DNA from: an uncultured Lachnospiraceae bacterium
Lineage (GTDB): Bacteria > Bacillota > Clostridia > Lachnospirales > Lachnospiraceae
Assembly (NCBI GenBank): GCA_947577185.1
Contig: CANPUE010000016.1
Location: 1 to 48,911, forward strand
DNA length: 48,911 nt
Reading direction: 5' to 3'
Positions 15,776 through 24,934 of the stretch are shown here, one piece after another. Below the pieces are notes generated by a model, which saw only the letters and a list, made by a program, of their open reading frames with translations, was not told where the DNA came from and searched no databases. Made by a program: the position numbers and the translations under genes. How positions within the stretch are numbered: position 1 is the first letter of the stretch; each line of letters begins with the position of its first letter.

Positions 15776-18307
15776 ATGGATACTTATTATACCGAGCCAA
15801 TCGGAAAAACAGAGCGGATTCCGAAACTGGCAGCGGATTTATTTGCCAGAATGCCGGAGATAGAAGCGGCGCGGGCGGAGCTGATCACGGAGTCATACCG
15901 GCAGACGGAGGGAGAGCCTATTGTAATGCGCAGGGCCAAAGCGTTTGCCCATATTTTAAAAAATATTCCGATCATCATAAGAGACGGGGAACTGATCGCC
16001 GGCAGTACGACGATTGCTCCGAGAGGGTGCCAGACGTATCCTGAGTTTTCTTACGAATGGCTGGAGGCAGAGTTTGATACGGTAGAGCACCGGGCAGCGG
16101 ATCCGTTTTATATTTCCGAGGACACCAAAAAGAGATTAAAAGCAGCGAACGGCTATTGGAAAGGCAAGACGACGAGCGAGCTTGCATCTGCTTATATGGC
16201 ACCGGAGACGCACCGTGCCATGGCTCATAATTTCTTTACGCCCGGCAATTATTTTTATAACGGCGTAGGGCATATCACGGTACAGTATGACAAAGTTTTG
16301 CGGATCGGCTTTGCGGGGATCAGAGCGGAAGCTGAGAAGGAGCTTGCATCCTGTCTGTTCGGGGATGAAGATTATGCGCGTAAGAGCAGATTTTTGGAAG
16401 CCGTGATTCTATCCTGTGACGCAGTTATCGGATATGCAAGGCGGTATGCGGCGCTGGCAAAGGAGATGGCCCAAAAAGAAAGCAATGACAGAAGAAAGAG
16501 TGAACTGCTCACGATTTCTGAAAACTGCAGTAAAGTGCCGGAACACGGTGCGGAAGGCTTCTGGGAAGCGTGTCAGTCTTTCTGGTTCGTGCAGCAGCTT
16601 TTGCAGCTTGAGTCCAGCGGACATTCCATCTCACCGGGCAGATTCGATCAATATATGTATCCATATTATGAAAAAGATTTAAACAGCGGAAAACTGACGA
16701 GAGAAGCGGCGCAGGAACTGATCGACTGTATCTGGGTGAAATTAAACGATCTGAATAAATGCCGCGATGAGGTGAGCGCGGAAGGCTTTGCGGGATATTC
16801 GCTTTTCCAGAACCTGATTGTGGGCGGCCAGACTGTGGAAGGGAAGGATGCGACAAACGATCTGTCGTTTATGTGTATCACGGCATCCAAACATGTATTT
16901 TTGCCGCAGCCCTCTTTGTCCATCCGTGTCTGGAACCGTTCTCCGCAGGCTTTGCTGCTGCATGCGGCGGATCTGACAAGGACAGGGATCGGCCTGCCTG
17001 CTTATTACAATGATGAAGTCATCATTCCGGCGCTGATCAACAGGGGATTATCCCTGGAAGACGCCAGGGACTACAATATCATCGGCTGTGTGGAACCGCA
17101 GAAATCGGGTAAAACGGAGGGCTGGCATGATGCGGCGTTCTTTAATATGTGCAGACCGCTTGAGATGGTATTTTCCAACGGCTATGATAACGGGGAGATT
17201 GCCAGCATCCAGACAGGGGATGTCGAGAGCTTTCAGACGTTTGAGGAATTTTACGATGCCTATAAGAAGCAGATGAATTATAATATTTCTCTGCTTGTCA
17301 ATGCGGACAACGCGATTGATGTGGCACATGCGACACTGTGCCCGCTGCCTTTTGAATCCTGTATGGCAGATGACTGCATGAAGCGCGGAAAGAGCTTGCA
17401 GGAAGGCGGCGCCGTCTATAACTTTACCGGGCCGCAGGGCTTTGGGATTGCGAATGTCGCCGATTCCCTGTATACGGTGAAGAAGCTGGTATATGAAGAG
17501 AAAAAAGTGTCGATCGGCGAGTTAAAGAAAGCGCTGGAAATGAATTTTGGTCAGGGCTTCGATGCTATTACGGCCAGAGATATCGCGCTCCGGGTTGCCA
17601 GACAGCTCGAGGCAGAGGGCAAAACGGCGACAGCGGATATCATTGCCATGACGGTTCACAACGTACTGACGATGGAACTTCCGGCACAGGAAAAGGCGCG
17701 CTATGAACAGATCCGTGACCTGATTGACGAACTGCCCAAATTCGGAAACGATATTGATGAGGTGGACGCTCTTGCAAGAGACGCCGCCTATACTTATACA
17801 AAACCTTTAGAGACCTTTAGAAATCCGCGCGGCGGTATTTTCCAAGCGGGATTGTATCCGGTATCTGCCAATGTGCCGCTTGGTGCGCAGACGGGAGCCA
17901 CACCGGATGGCAGACTCGCACACACGCCGGTTGCGGACGGTGTTTCCCCTTCTTCGGGCAAAGACACAAACGGCCCGACGGCGGCCTGCAATTCCGTAGC
18001 GCGTCTGGATCATGGCATCGCGAGCAACGGGACGCTGTTTAATATGAAGATGCACCCTACGGCGATGGCCGGCGAGAAAGGGTTAGAGAGTTTCGTTGCT
18101 TTGGTGCGCGGCTATTTTGACCAGAAAGGGATGCACATGCAGTTTAATGTCGTGGACAGACAGACACTTTTGGACGCGCAGAAACATCCGGAAAAATACA
18201 GCGGTCTCGTGGTAAGGGTGGCAGGTTATTCCGCTTTGTTTACCACCTTATCCAAGTCTCTGCAGGATGATATCATCCGCAGGACAGAACAGGCAGTGAA
18301 CCGATAA
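15776..18307 (+). CDS. Glycyl radical diol dehydratase (1,2-propanediol dehydratase)
   Basis: A glycyl radical enzyme of about 843 residues. The thiyl Cys and general base Glu are in IIGCVEPQKSGK (Cys438, Glu440), and the radical Gly is in VVRVAGYSALF (about Gly817). Members with the GCVEP motif include glycerol and propanediol dehydratases and choline lyase; the aldolase and PduP/PduL context favours B12-independent propanediol dehydratase giving propionaldehyde. No N-terminal targeting extension is visible, unlike the other core enzymes. AAGGAG at 15759-15764 could serve the ATG at 15776 or a TTG at 15770. The enzyme is oxygen sensitive, fitting an anaerobe. Confidence 0.92.
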   Translation: MDTYYTEPIGKTERIPKLAADLFARMPEIEAARAELITESYRQTEGEPIVMRRAKAFAHILKNIPIIIRDGELIAGSTTIAPRGCQTYPEFSYEWLEAEFDTVEHRAADPFYISEDTKKRLKAANGYWKGKTTSELASAYMAPETHRAMAHNFFTPGNYFYNGVGHITVQYDKVLRIGFAGIRAEAEKELASCLFGDEDYARKSRFLEAVILSCDAVIGYARRYAALAKEMAQKESNDRRKSELLTISENCSKVPEHGAEGFWEACQSFWFVQQLLQLESSGHSISPGRFDQYMYPYYEKDLNSGKLTREAAQELIDCIWVKLNDLNKCRDEVSAEGFAGYSLFQNLIVGGQTVEGKDATNDLSFMCITASKHVFLPQPSLSIRVWNRSPQALLLHAADLTRTGIGLPAYYNDEVIIPALINRGLSLEDARDYNIIGCVEPQKSGKTEGWHDAAFFNMCRPLEMVFSNGYDNGEIASIQTGDVESFQTFEEFYDAYKKQMNYNISLLVNADNAIDVAHATLCPLPFESCMADDCMKRGKSLQEGGAVYNFTGPQGFGIANVADSLYTVKKLVYEEKKVSIGELKKALEMNFGQGFDAITARDIALRVARQLEAEGKTATADIIAMTVHNVLTMELPAQEKARYEQIRDLIDELPKFGNDIDEVDALARDAAYTYTKPLETFRNPRGGIFQAGLYPVSANVPLGAQTGATPDGRLAHTPVADGVSPSSGKDTNGPTAACNSVARLDHGIASNGTLFNMKMHPTAMAGEKGLESFVALVRGYFDQKGMHMQFNVVDRQTLLDAQKHPEKYSGLVVRVAGYSALFTTLSKSLQDDIIRRTEQAVNR

Positions 18308-18337
18308 CAGGGGAAGAAGAGTTGAGAGGGAAACACA

Positions 18338-19129
18338 ATGACATATAATGACGTGACTGGCAGGATTTTTGATATACAGAGATATTCCATTCATGACGGG
18401 ATCGGTGTGCGGACAATCGTGTTTTTGAAAGGATGCGCCCTGCGGTGCAGATGGTGCTGTAATCCGGAGTCTCAGGAGTATGAGATACAGACGATGATGG
18501 TTAACGGAAAGCCTAAGGTAATCGGCAGGGATGTCACCGTAAAAGAAGTGATGGATGTCATTAAAAGGGATATGCCGTATTATGGCCGTTCGGACGGCGG
18601 CCTGACGCTGTCCGGCGGTGAGAGCCTGCTGCAGCCTGAATTTGCCGCGGCGCTATTGCAGGCGGCAAAAAACATCGGTATCAATACGGCGATCGAAAGC
18701 ATGGGATATGCGAAGTTTGAAGTGATTGACAGGATTCTTCCCTGGCTGGATACGTATCTGATGGATATCAAGCATATGAATGCGGCCAAACATAAAGAAT
18801 TTACGGGAAAAGAGAATACGCTGATGCTTGAAAATGCGAAAAAAATCGCAGAGAGCCGCATGTGTGAACTGATTATCCGCGTACCGGTAATACCAGGCTT
18901 TAATGATACGCAAGAAGAGATCCTGGAGATCGCTTCTTATGCGGATTCCCTGCCGGGAGTCAGCCAGATCCATTTATTGCCTTACCATAAATACGGAGAG
19001 GGCAAATATGAAGGACTTGGCAGACCTTATCTGATGGGAAATGCCCCCATGCTGCCGGAGGGAAGCATAGAGAAATGGAAGGAAGCGGTGGAGAAGCATA
19101 CCGCGCTGTCCTGCCAGATCGGCGGCTGA
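18338..19129 (+). CDS. Glycyl radical enzyme activating enzyme (radical SAM)
   Basis: A 263-residue radical SAM protein with the cluster motif GCALRCRWCCNP (Cys33, Cys37, Cys40), the SAM-binding GGE in LTLSGGESLL, and LLPYHKYGEGKYEGLG at the end. It installs the glycyl radical on the dehydratase encoded 30 bp upstream. The eight-Cys ferredoxin-like insertion after the cluster, present in many activases of this class (glycerol dehydratase, choline lyase), is missing; the length is closer to pyruvate formate-lyase activase. It is the last gene of the locus, ending 12 bp from the convergent SDR gene. Confidence 0.93.
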   Translation: MTYNDVTGRIFDIQRYSIHDGIGVRTIVFLKGCALRCRWCCNPESQEYEIQTMMVNGKPKVIGRDVTVKEVMDVIKRDMPYYGRSDGGLTLSGGESLLQPEFAAALLQAAKNIGINTAIESMGYAKFEVIDRILPWLDTYLMDIKHMNAAKHKEFTGKENTLMLENAKKIAESRMCELIIRVPVIPGFNDTQEEILEIASYADSLPGVSQIHLLPYHKYGEGKYEGLGRPYLMGNAPMLPEGSIEKWKEAVEKHTALSCQIGG

Positions 19130-19141
19130 TTCATCGATTCG

Positions 19142-19861
19142 CTAGGTCCATCCGCCGTCTAATGTAATGACCTGACCTGTCAAATAAGCGGGGGCGCGCA
19201 GAAGATTTAAGATCATCTGTGCTGCCTCCGTTGGTTTTGCAATATAATCGCAGGGAATCTCCTGCCGCAGCAGTTCCATATCTTCCGCAGTCAGATGACG
19301 GTTCATATCTGTATCAATGACGCCGCAGGCAAGTGCGTTGACCTGAATGCCGGATGGCGCCAGTTCCTTTGCCAGTGCTTTCGTGAAACTGTTCACCGCC
19401 CCTTTCGAAGCGGAATAGGCGACCTCCATCGAAGCGCCGACATTTCCCCAGACAGAAGAAATATTGATGATCTTCCCGCTGTGCCTGCGCAGCATAAGAG
19501 GAACCGCAAGCCTGGCGGTATAAAAAACAGCGTCTACATTAGTTGACATAACTTTGCGCCAGTCAGAAAGAGACATTTCGCTCAGAAGTCCAACATAAGA
19601 AATCCCTGCGTTGTTGATCAGAACATCCAGATCCGGAATCTGCCGGAACAACGTTTCCACATCGTCCGCATTTCCCATATCCCCGACAAACGGCACACAG
19701 GAAATATGATATTTTTCGGAGAGCATGGCGGCATATTCAAAGAGGGCTTCTCCGGAGCGGATGCAGGTAAGATATAAATTGTATCCGTCGGCGGCCAGCG
19801 CAGCGGCGGTTTCTCTGCCGATTCCGCGCGAAGCGCCTGTGATCAATGCGTGTCTGGACAT
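19142..19861 (-). CDS. Short-chain dehydrogenase/reductase, FabG-like
   Basis: A 239-residue classical SDR: cofactor motif TGASRGIG, NNAG (LINNAGISYVG), catalytic Ser in INISSVWG, and YSASK for the Tyr-x3-Lys pair; the C-terminus ends VITLDGGWT, typical of FabG and related oxidoreductases. The Cys or Thr after the first strand suggests NADP is possible but cannot be proved. It is transcribed toward the microcompartment locus, separate from it. AAAGGAG lies before the start. Specific substrate unknown; it could be an accessory 3-oxoacyl-ACP reductase. Confidence 0.9.
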   Translation of the reverse strand: MSRHALITGASRGIGRETAAALAADGYNLYLTCIRSGEALFEYAAMLSEKYHISCVPFVGDMGNADDVETLFRQIPDLDVLINNAGISYVGLLSEMSLSDWRKVMSTNVDAVFYTARLAVPLMLRRHSGKIINISSVWGNVGASMEVAYSASKGAVNSFTKALAKELAPSGIQVNALACGVIDTDMNRHLTAEDMELLRQEIPCDYIAKPTEAAQMILNLLRAPAYLTGQVITLDGGWT

Positions 19862-20061
19862 AGAGAACTCCTTTCCGGGAAATCAGTTTCAGGAATCTGT
19901 GAAACACCTGATTTTAAAATCGTTTCTACACGGTATTATACGCCTGTCCGGACGAATCGACAAGGATAAGATATGTTTCATTGCTTTTAGAGGGCGAAAC
20001 GGATATACTATAGGTAGGGAGAACAGAGACAGGAATCCGGTGTATGAAAGGAGGCGCGGAT

Positions 20062-21825
20062 ATGGCGAGAACGGTCGGGATAGGGCATCAGGATTTTGAG
20101 AAAATCAGAACAAGGAATCTTTTTTATATCGACAAAACGAAACTGATAAAGGAATGGTGGGAGGCGGAGGATGATGTGACACTGATCACCCGCCCGCGCC
20201 GTTTTGGAAAAACGCTGAATATGAGTATGCTGGAAAAATTTTTTTCCAACAGGTATGCGGAGCGGGGAGATCTGTTTGAAGGACTTTTCATATGGGAAGA
20301 TAAGCAGCCTGACGGGGAATATGGCTACCGGAAGATACAGGGGACCTATCCGGTGCTGTTTATCAGCTTTGCAGGGATCAAAGAAAGTACTTATACAGGC
20401 GCAAGGGAGAATATCTGCAGGACAATAGAGGAGCAGTATAATAAACATGACTATCTGCTCAGAGGGGATCTTCTCAACCAGAATGAGAAAGCGTTTTACC
20501 AGAAGGTGACTGCGAAGATGGAGGATCATGTCGCAGCGGTATCCCTCAGGTTTCTGTCAGATTTTCTTACCAGGTATTACGGAAAAAAGGTCATTATCCT
20601 GCTGGATGAATATGACACTCCGATGCAGGAAGCGTATGTAAACGGATACTGGAAGGAAATGGCGGCATTTATCCGCAGCCTGTTCAACTCCACGTTCAAG
20701 ACAAACCCGTATCTGGAACGTGCAATCATGACGGGGATTACCAGAATCAGCAAAGAATCCATCTTTTCCGACCTGAACAATCTGAAAGTGGTGACGACGA
20801 CTTCCGATAAATATGCGGACTGCTTTGGCTTTACGCAGAGGGAAGTGTTTTCAGCGCTGGAGGAGTTCGGACTGTCTGACTTAAAGCACAAGGTGAAGGA
20901 CTGGTATGACGGATTTTCGTTCGGGAGCATCAAAGACATTTATAACCCATGGTCGATCATCAGTTTTCTTGATGAGAAAAAAGTAGGGGCTTATTGGGCG
21001 AATTCGAGCGCGAACAGTCTGGTGGAGAAACTTCTGCGGGAGGGAAAGGCGAATATCAAGAAAAGTTTTGAGGACCTGCTTGGCGGCGGGACGCTGCGTG
21101 TGGAAATTGATGAGCAGATCGTGTATGACCGGCTGTTTACGAAAAAAAACGCTGTGTGGAGTCTGCTGCTTGCGAGCGGGTATCTGAAAGTGGCTGGAAA
21201 TACCTTTGAGGAAAAGACGGGGCGCGTATATTATGACCTGAAGCTGACGAATAAGGAAGTCCATATCATGTTCGAACATATGATACAGGACTGGTTTTCC
21301 GGGAGTGATCATTATAACGACTTTATCAGGGCAATGCTGTTGGACGATATCAAAGCGATGAACACGTACATGAACAAAGTCGCCTTAGAGACATTCAGCT
21401 ATTTCGATACGGGAAAGAAGCCGTCAGAGGAGGAGCCGGAGCGGTTTTATCATGGTTTTGTGCTCGGACTGATGGTGGAACTGGCGGACAGATATGTGAT
21501 CACCTCGAACCGAGAGAGCGGATTTGGCAGATATGATGTGGTACTGGAACCGCGAAACAAGACGGGAGCGGGGAATGAGGGCAGTGATCTGAATGCCGTG
21601 ATCATTGAGTTCAAGGTGCAGGAAGAGGAAGAAAAAGATCTTGCCGATACGGTGCAGGAAGCACTGCGGCAGATCGAAGAAAAAAAATATCAGGCGGCGC
21701 TTACGGCAAAAGGGATTGCGGCGGAACGCATCCGCAAATATGGCTTTGCGTTTCACGGGAAAAAGGTATTGATCGGCAGGAGCGCCGCAGCGGTCAAAGG
21801 TCAGGAAATAAATGACGGCGTATGA
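20062..21825 (+). CDS. AAA-ATPase-like protein with PD-(D/E)XK domain
   Basis: A 587-residue protein of the widespread AAA-ATPase-like/DUF1703 family of gut anaerobes. It opens with the family N-terminus GHQDFEKIRTRNLFYIDKT, has the altered P-loop ITRPRRFGKTLNMSM, Walker-B-like IILLDEYDTPM and a C-terminal nuclease-like fold with D/E-x-K in AVIIEFKVQEEEE. Members are often multicopy and sometimes mobile; no function is established. GAAAGGAGG is 8 nt before the ATG at 20062, so the upstream ATG at 20044 is less likely. The 200-bp gap before it (19862-20061) has no clear gene. Confidence 0.85.
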   Translation: MARTVGIGHQDFEKIRTRNLFYIDKTKLIKEWWEAEDDVTLITRPRRFGKTLNMSMLEKFFSNRYAERGDLFEGLFIWEDKQPDGEYGYRKIQGTYPVLFISFAGIKESTYTGARENICRTIEEQYNKHDYLLRGDLLNQNEKAFYQKVTAKMEDHVAAVSLRFLSDFLTRYYGKKVIILLDEYDTPMQEAYVNGYWKEMAAFIRSLFNSTFKTNPYLERAIMTGITRISKESIFSDLNNLKVVTTTSDKYADCFGFTQREVFSALEEFGLSDLKHKVKDWYDGFSFGSIKDIYNPWSIISFLDEKKVGAYWANSSANSLVEKLLREGKANIKKSFEDLLGGGTLRVEIDEQIVYDRLFTKKNAVWSLLLASGYLKVAGNTFEEKTGRVYYDLKLTNKEVHIMFEHMIQDWFSGSDHYNDFIRAMLLDDIKAMNTYMNKVALETFSYFDTGKKPSEEEPERFYHGFVLGLMVELADRYVITSNRESGFGRYDVVLEPRNKTGAGNEGSDLNAVIIEFKVQEEEEKDLADTVQEALRQIEEKKYQAALTAKGIAAERIRKYGFAFHGKKVLIGRSAAAVKGQEINDGV

Positions 21826-21870
21826 CAATGCCGTAAGGTGGGAATGAATACTGTGAATGGAGGTTTTTTT

Positions 21871-22794
21871 ATGTATGATCTGATTATTATCGGTTCAGGC
21901 CCTGCGGGGCTTTCGGCAGCGGTCTATGCAAAAAGAGCGGGATTTAACGTGATCGTGCTCGAACAAAACCCGATGAGCGGCGGGCAGGTGTTAAACACCT
22001 ATGAGGTGGACAATTATCTTGGCATGCCCGGCAGCAATGGTTTTGATATGGGTATGAAATTCAGAAAACATGCAGATGACATGGGTGTCATTTTCAAAAC
22101 CGCACAGGTGAGCAGGCTGGACGCTGCCGGGGAACAAAAGAAAGTTGTGATACTGGAAAAGGGAAAGGAACAGATTTACGAGGCGCGGGCGGTCATTCTG
22201 GCAACAGGTGCTTCTCATGCGCTTTTGCAAGTGGAGGGCGAACAACGACTTGCCGGAAAGGGTGTTTCTTACTGTGCGACCTGTGACGGCGCTTTTTTTA
22301 AAGACAAAACCGTGGCGGTTGTGGGCGGCGGGGATGTTGCGGTGGAAGATGCGGTTTTCCTCGCAAGGATGTGCGGGAAGGTTTATCTGATCCACAGAAG
22401 AGACAGCCTGCGGGCGGCGAAGTCACTGCAGGATAAACTTTTTGCATGTGCTAATGTGGAAGTTATATGGGACAGCATCGTAGAAGAAATCTGCGGACAG
22501 GAGCAGGTGGAAGCGGTGAAACTGCATCATTTAAAAGAAGATTCCCGGAGAGAACTGGAAGTAGACGGTGTCTTTATCGCGGTGGGTCTGCATCCGAATA
22601 CAGAGACATTCAGGGAGAATGTGCCGTGTGACGAGAAGGGGTATGTGATCGCGGGAGAAGACTGTGTGACGCAGACAGAAGGAATTTTTGCGGCAGGGGA
22701 TATGCGTACAAAACCGCTCAGACAGATCGTTACGGCGGTCTCAGACGGTGCAAACGCGGTATATAGTGTGGAACGGTATTTTATGGAACATTGA
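21871..22794 (+). CDS. trxB: Thioredoxin reductase
   Basis: A 307-residue FAD/NADPH-dependent low-molecular-weight thioredoxin reductase. The FAD motif is IIIGSGPAGLSAA, the redox-active disulfide SYCATCDGAFF, the NADPH motif VVGGGDVAVEDA, and the closing FAD motif IFAAGDMRTKPLRQIVTAVSDG shown in two parts. The upstream frame begins at 21838, but TGGAGG at 21858-21863 places the start at ATG 21871. It lies 46 bp after the AAA-ATPase-like gene. It maintains thiol balance in an anaerobe; nothing unusual is seen. Confidence 0.93.
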   Translation: MYDLIIIGSGPAGLSAAVYAKRAGFNVIVLEQNPMSGGQVLNTYEVDNYLGMPGSNGFDMGMKFRKHADDMGVIFKTAQVSRLDAAGEQKKVVILEKGKEQIYEARAVILATGASHALLQVEGEQRLAGKGVSYCATCDGAFFKDKTVAVVGGGDVAVEDAVFLARMCGKVYLIHRRDSLRAAKSLQDKLFACANVEVIWDSIVEEICGQEQVEAVKLHHLKEDSRRELEVDGVFIAVGLHPNTETFRENVPCDEKGYVIAGEDCVTQTEGIFAAGDMRTKPLRQIVTAVSDGANAVYSVERYFMEH

Positions 22795-22908
22795 TTTTTA
22801 AATTTTTGTAATATCCCTCTTTATTTCATAATTTGTAATAATTACTGGTTTTTGAAAAAATGCACAAGAAATAGTGGAACAAAATGAATATTTAGGTATA
22901 TGATGTGG

Positions 22909-22937
22909 TTGACAATTGCCTCCATTGGTGTTATATT
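22909..22937 (+). promoter_or_regulatory. Sigma-A promoter of the NlpC/P60 gene
   Basis: A perfect TTGACA (22909-22914), a 17-bp spacer and TATATT (22932-22937) lie 104 bp before the ATG at 23041. The leader between contains a repetitive ACAAATTTGTAACAAATGAAACAATTTGA-like AT-rich tract (short overlapping repeats around 22950-22985). No other element is seen in 22795-22908. Confidence 0.8.
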
Positions 22938-23040
22938 ATTTCAAGGATGTAACAAATTTGTAACAAATGAAACAATTTGAAATAATTTATAGTAGATGAC
23001 CATGATAACAAATGAGATGATTTAATCAATGGAGGTTCAT

Positions 23041-24378
23041 ATGAGACATGAAAGCGTGAGAGTAGCAGCTTGTGCATTAGCAGCAATGATCACATTTTCT
23101 GAAATGGGATTGTCGGTAAGCGCTTCCGGCAGCGGGCTGGCTTCCGTATTGCCCTCGGCAGGCGTTGATTACTCTTTAGATTCAGAACATTCCACTTCCC
23201 TTTCCGAGATGAAAGAAGAAGTAGAACGGGAAGCGAGCAGTGATCTGACAGCATCCAACGCAGAGATCGCTCTGAAAGGCAAAGGAGAGATCCCGGTTGG
23301 CGGAATGCTCGAGAACAGTTCGCAGTCTACCATATCAGATAAAAAGATTGAAAGAACGGTAGTTGTCAGTGAAGGCTATACAAGAGATTTAAGAGAGGCC
23401 TCCAATACAGCCAGACTCAAAAAAGAGGAAGAAGGCTTTAAGAGCCTCGTAATCGCAAGAGTCAGCAATTATGTAAATGTCCGTGATATACCGAGCGAGG
23501 AAGGTTCTGTTGTCGGTAAACTCTATGACAAATCAGTCGGTACTTTCATAGAGGAGACTGACGGATGGTACAAGATCAGTTCCGGTTCCGTGGAAGGGTA
23601 TGTAAAAGCGGAATTTTGTGTGACGGGAAATGATGCGGTTGAACTTGCAAAAGCAGTGGGAACCAGGATCGCGACCGTAACGACGACGACTTTATATGTG
23701 CGGGAGCAGCCGAGCACGGATTCTTCGGTACTCGGCATGGTGCCGATCGAGGATGAACTGATCGTCAACGAGGAGTTGGACGGATGGGTGAAAGTTAACA
23801 TCGAGGAAGGCGACGGTTATGTGTCAACTGACTATGTTGTCCTTTCCACCGAGTTTGTAAAAGCAGAATCCATCGCAGAAGAAGAAGCCAGACTGGCAAA
23901 AGAAAGAGCAGCCATGGCAGCGGCGCAGGAAGCGGCAGCGAAGAAAGCAAAAGAAAGAAAATCTTCTTCCGCACCTTCTTCCGAAAGCAGTTCTTCTGAA
24001 GGAACCGTTACTTATGCACCGCCGAGCGGGAGTGCGTCCGGTCAGGCAGTCGTTGATTTTGCAATGCAGTTTGTAGGCAATCCTTATGTATACGGCGGAA
24101 GCAGTCTGACAAACGGAACGGACTGTTCAGGATTTGTTATGAGCGTTTACAATAACTTTGGTGTCAGTCTGCCGCATTCTTCCGCAGCGGACAGAAATGT
24201 GGGAGCTACCGTAAACGGTATTGAAAACGCACAGCCGGGCGATATCATCTGCTACTCAGGACACGTAGGAATCTATGCAGGAAACGGCCAGATTGTCCAT
24301 GCATCTACCTCCAAGACAGGTATTATTGTTTCCAATGCAACATATCGTTCGATCCTTTCCATCAGAAGAATCTTCTAA
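23041..24378 (+). CDS. Secreted SH3b-NlpC/P60 peptidoglycan hydrolase
   Basis: A 445-residue exported cell-wall hydrolase. The signal peptide (VRVAACALAAMITFSEMGLS, cleavage likely after SVSA) is followed by a linker, two bacterial SH3 domains (IARVSNYVNVRDIPSEEGSV and IATVTTTTLYVREQPS starts), a coiled Ala/Lys/Glu stretch, a Ser-rich linker, and the C-terminal NlpC/P60 domain with catalytic Cys in GTDCSGFV, His in GHVGIYAGN and the third residue in IVHAST. It cleaves D-Glu to diamino acid bonds in stem peptides by family. GGAGG precedes the ATG at 23041; an ATG at 23029 overlaps that site. It has its own promoter. Confidence 0.92.
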   Translation: MRHESVRVAACALAAMITFSEMGLSVSASGSGLASVLPSAGVDYSLDSEHSTSLSEMKEEVEREASSDLTASNAEIALKGKGEIPVGGMLENSSQSTISDKKIERTVVVSEGYTRDLREASNTARLKKEEEGFKSLVIARVSNYVNVRDIPSEEGSVVGKLYDKSVGTFIEETDGWYKISSGSVEGYVKAEFCVTGNDAVELAKAVGTRIATVTTTTLYVREQPSTDSSVLGMVPIEDELIVNEELDGWVKVNIEEGDGYVSTDYVVLSTEFVKAESIAEEEARLAKERAAMAAAQEAAAKKAKERKSSSAPSSESSSSEGTVTYAPPSGSASGQAVVDFAMQFVGNPYVYGGSSLTNGTDCSGFVMSVYNNFGVSLPHSSAADRNVGATVNGIENAQPGDIICYSGHVGIYAGNGQIVHASTSKTGIIVSNATYRSILSIRRIF

Positions 24379-24442
24379 AGAATCTTTTGGCAGGATCAGG
24401 AGAAAACACAACAGTAATAAATGAGAAAATATAAAGTAATTG

Positions 24443-24479
24443 AAAAAGAACATTTCCAGACAGGAGATGTTCTTTTTTT
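24443..24479 (+). terminator. Rho-independent terminator after NlpC/P60 gene
   Basis: An 11-bp stem, AAAAAGAACAT (24443-24453) with ATGTTCTTTTT (from 24467), ends in a run of seven T. It lies 65 bp after the stop codon of the hydrolase gene. Confidence 0.8.
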
Positions 24480-24605
24480 GCCGCGGAAAATGTATTGCTC
24501 CAGAGGCTGAAAAGGAGGCAGACAGTTCCAAAATTGTACAAAATATACAAAAAAACAGGAGAGGTAAAAAAAAGAAACGTCTTTTACAGACTGTGAAAAA
24601 TTTAG

Positions 24606-24676
24606 TTATCCACATTTTAAAAGCACGCAAGTATGGAAAAATGGAATTATACACTGAATTATCCACATTATCCACT
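24606..24676 (+). other. Cluster of three DnaA-box-like sites
   Basis: TTATCCACA occurs exactly at 24606-24614 and 24659-24667, and TTATCCACT follows directly at 24668-24676. All three point the same way. They lie in the 556-bp gap 24379-24934, which has no gene and otherwise holds the terminator at 24443 and the hpf promoter at 24802. The sites could titrate DnaA, regulate a promoter, or be chance in AT-rich DNA. Confidence 0.5.
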
Positions 24677-24801
24677 GGTATAAATACCGTTTACATAGGA
24701 AATTTTATGGAAACTATAGGAACAGATGTTTTGTGAATTTGTCATAAATTAGAGCGTTTTGGCAGGCTCTAAGAAAAAGAAACGCATTCCTTTTTCCGCT
24801 G

Positions 24802-24831
24802 TTGCAACAAACAGGAAAAACATGGTATAAT
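24802..24831 (+). promoter_or_regulatory. Putative hpf promoter
   Basis: TTGCAA (24802-24807), 18-bp spacer, and perfect TATAAT (24826-24831), about 100 bp before the hpf start. The leader has the ribosome binding site TGGAGGA near 24919. Confidence 0.65.
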
Positions 24832-24934
24832 AAATTCAGGCTGTAACTGCAGAGGTACAAAAACTGCGAAGCGGCTCTTGCGGGCGGCATGTTGGACAGC
24901 CATATAACTATCCAAGGAATGGAGGAATGTTACT

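Noticed and set aside
20062..21825. Anti-phage defence gene (AAA-ATPase plus nuclease-like domain)
   Set aside because: The family is common and multicopy in gut anaerobes, has no shown defence role, and sits here among housekeeping genes without partners.
24606..24676. Chromosomal replication origin
   Set aside because: Only three DnaA-box-like sites and no dnaA, dnaN, rpmH or gyr neighbours; the GC skew cannot be judged here.
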